Source: Bacillota bacterium
GTDB taxonomy: Bacteria; Bacillota; Clostridia; Oscillospirales; Oscillospiraceae
NCBI GenBank assembly: GCA_029224785.1
Contig: JAQXVF010000079.1
Coordinates: 1 to 32,073 of the forward strand
Length of the DNA stretch: 32,073 nt
Direction of reading: 5' to 3'
The notes beneath the pieces are model-generated. The model made no database searches, was not told the origin of the DNA, and saw only the letters and a list, made by a program, of their open reading frames with translations. The first letter of the stretch is position 1. Every line of letters starts with the position of its first letter. Positions 31,928-32,073 of the stretch are shown piece by piece. Position numbers and translations under genes: made by a program.

Positions 31928-32073
31928 TTAGTAATTTTCCGCACGCACTTCGAAGAATGCCTGAGGATGCTTGCAGACAGGGCAGATCTCAGGAGCCTTG
32001 GTTCCTACTACGATATGTCCGCAGTTACGGCACTCCCAGATGGTAACGCCGCTCTTCTCAAACACCTGCATGG
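31928..32073 (-). CDS. Rubrerythrin, C-terminal part (cut by window end)
   Basis: The last 48 codons of a minus-strand gene, which continues beyond the window, encode VFEKSGVTIWECRNCGH and ICPVCKHPQAFFEVRAENY. This is the rubredoxin-like Fe(Cys)4 domain that ends rubrerythrins (Cys-x2-Cys twice). Rubrerythrin reduces hydrogen peroxide in anaerobes, and the N-terminal diiron domain would lie outside. Its stop codon (31928-31930) directly abuts the RepA fragment, so the element's edge lies at or very near this point. It marks the return to ordinary chromosome. Confidence 0.9.
   Translation of the reverse strand, partial: MQVFEKSGVTIWECRNCGHIVVGTKAPEICPVCKHPQAFFEVRAENY

Overview
The window looks like a chromosomal segment from an anaerobic gut Clostridia, most probably an Oscillospirales relative. 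This rests on the SigA-type promoters with 17-base spacers, the AGGAGG-type ribosome binding sites, ECF vitamin transport, the rubrerythrin, and a hairpin-rich intergenic repeat of a style I associate with gut Firmicutes. Species cannot be read from the sequence. Everything here comes from reading the sequence; no database search was run.

Layout. (1) 1-420: an intact tRNA-Arg(CCT), followed by two tandem 5' halves of a different tRNA-Arg(CCT) and GGYACCAAA repeats, the trace of integration at a tRNA. (2) 540-3774, minus strand: a zinc-ribbon protein and a polar amino acid ABC importer (permease, ATPase, lipoprotein receptor). (3) 3982-12342: housekeeping genes prfB, secG, uvrA, radC and uvrB, with one reverse-strand PAS-like histidine kinase. 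(4) 12375-15103, minus strand: a response regulator and multi-spanning sensor kinase pair. (5) 15574-22435: a carbohydrate cluster with DhaK, a class II aldolase, DhaL and an iron alcohol dehydrogenase in one operon, then a carboxylesterase on the other strand and an L-fucose/L-arabinose isomerase-family enzyme. Together these could isomerise an aldose, phosphorylate the ketose, cleave it and reduce the released aldehyde. (6) 22509-28083: a cobamide module. Two divergent cobalamin riboswitches control, leftward, a lipoprotein with two DUF4430 (transcobalamin-like) domains and, rightward, an ECF importer (T, fused A1-A2, S) ending in a TIM-barrel protein that may be a CbiR-type cobamide-remodelling hydrolase. 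(7) 28301-31926: a decayed accessory region with a hairpin array, the N-terminal stub of a type III restriction subunit, a frameshifted BspA-like leucine-rich repeat gene, an AbiEi-type antitoxin without a visible toxin, a small DUF7695-like zinc protein, the 3' half of a tRNA-Arg(CCT) and a RepA_N replication-initiator fragment. (8) 31928-32073: the C-terminal end of a rubrerythrin, cut by the window edge.

The two most interesting systems are the riboswitch-controlled cobamide module and the isomerase/DhaK-DhaL/aldolase/alcohol dehydrogenase cluster. The dismembered tRNA-Arg(CCT) genes at both ends suggest that integrative elements have repeatedly used this target.
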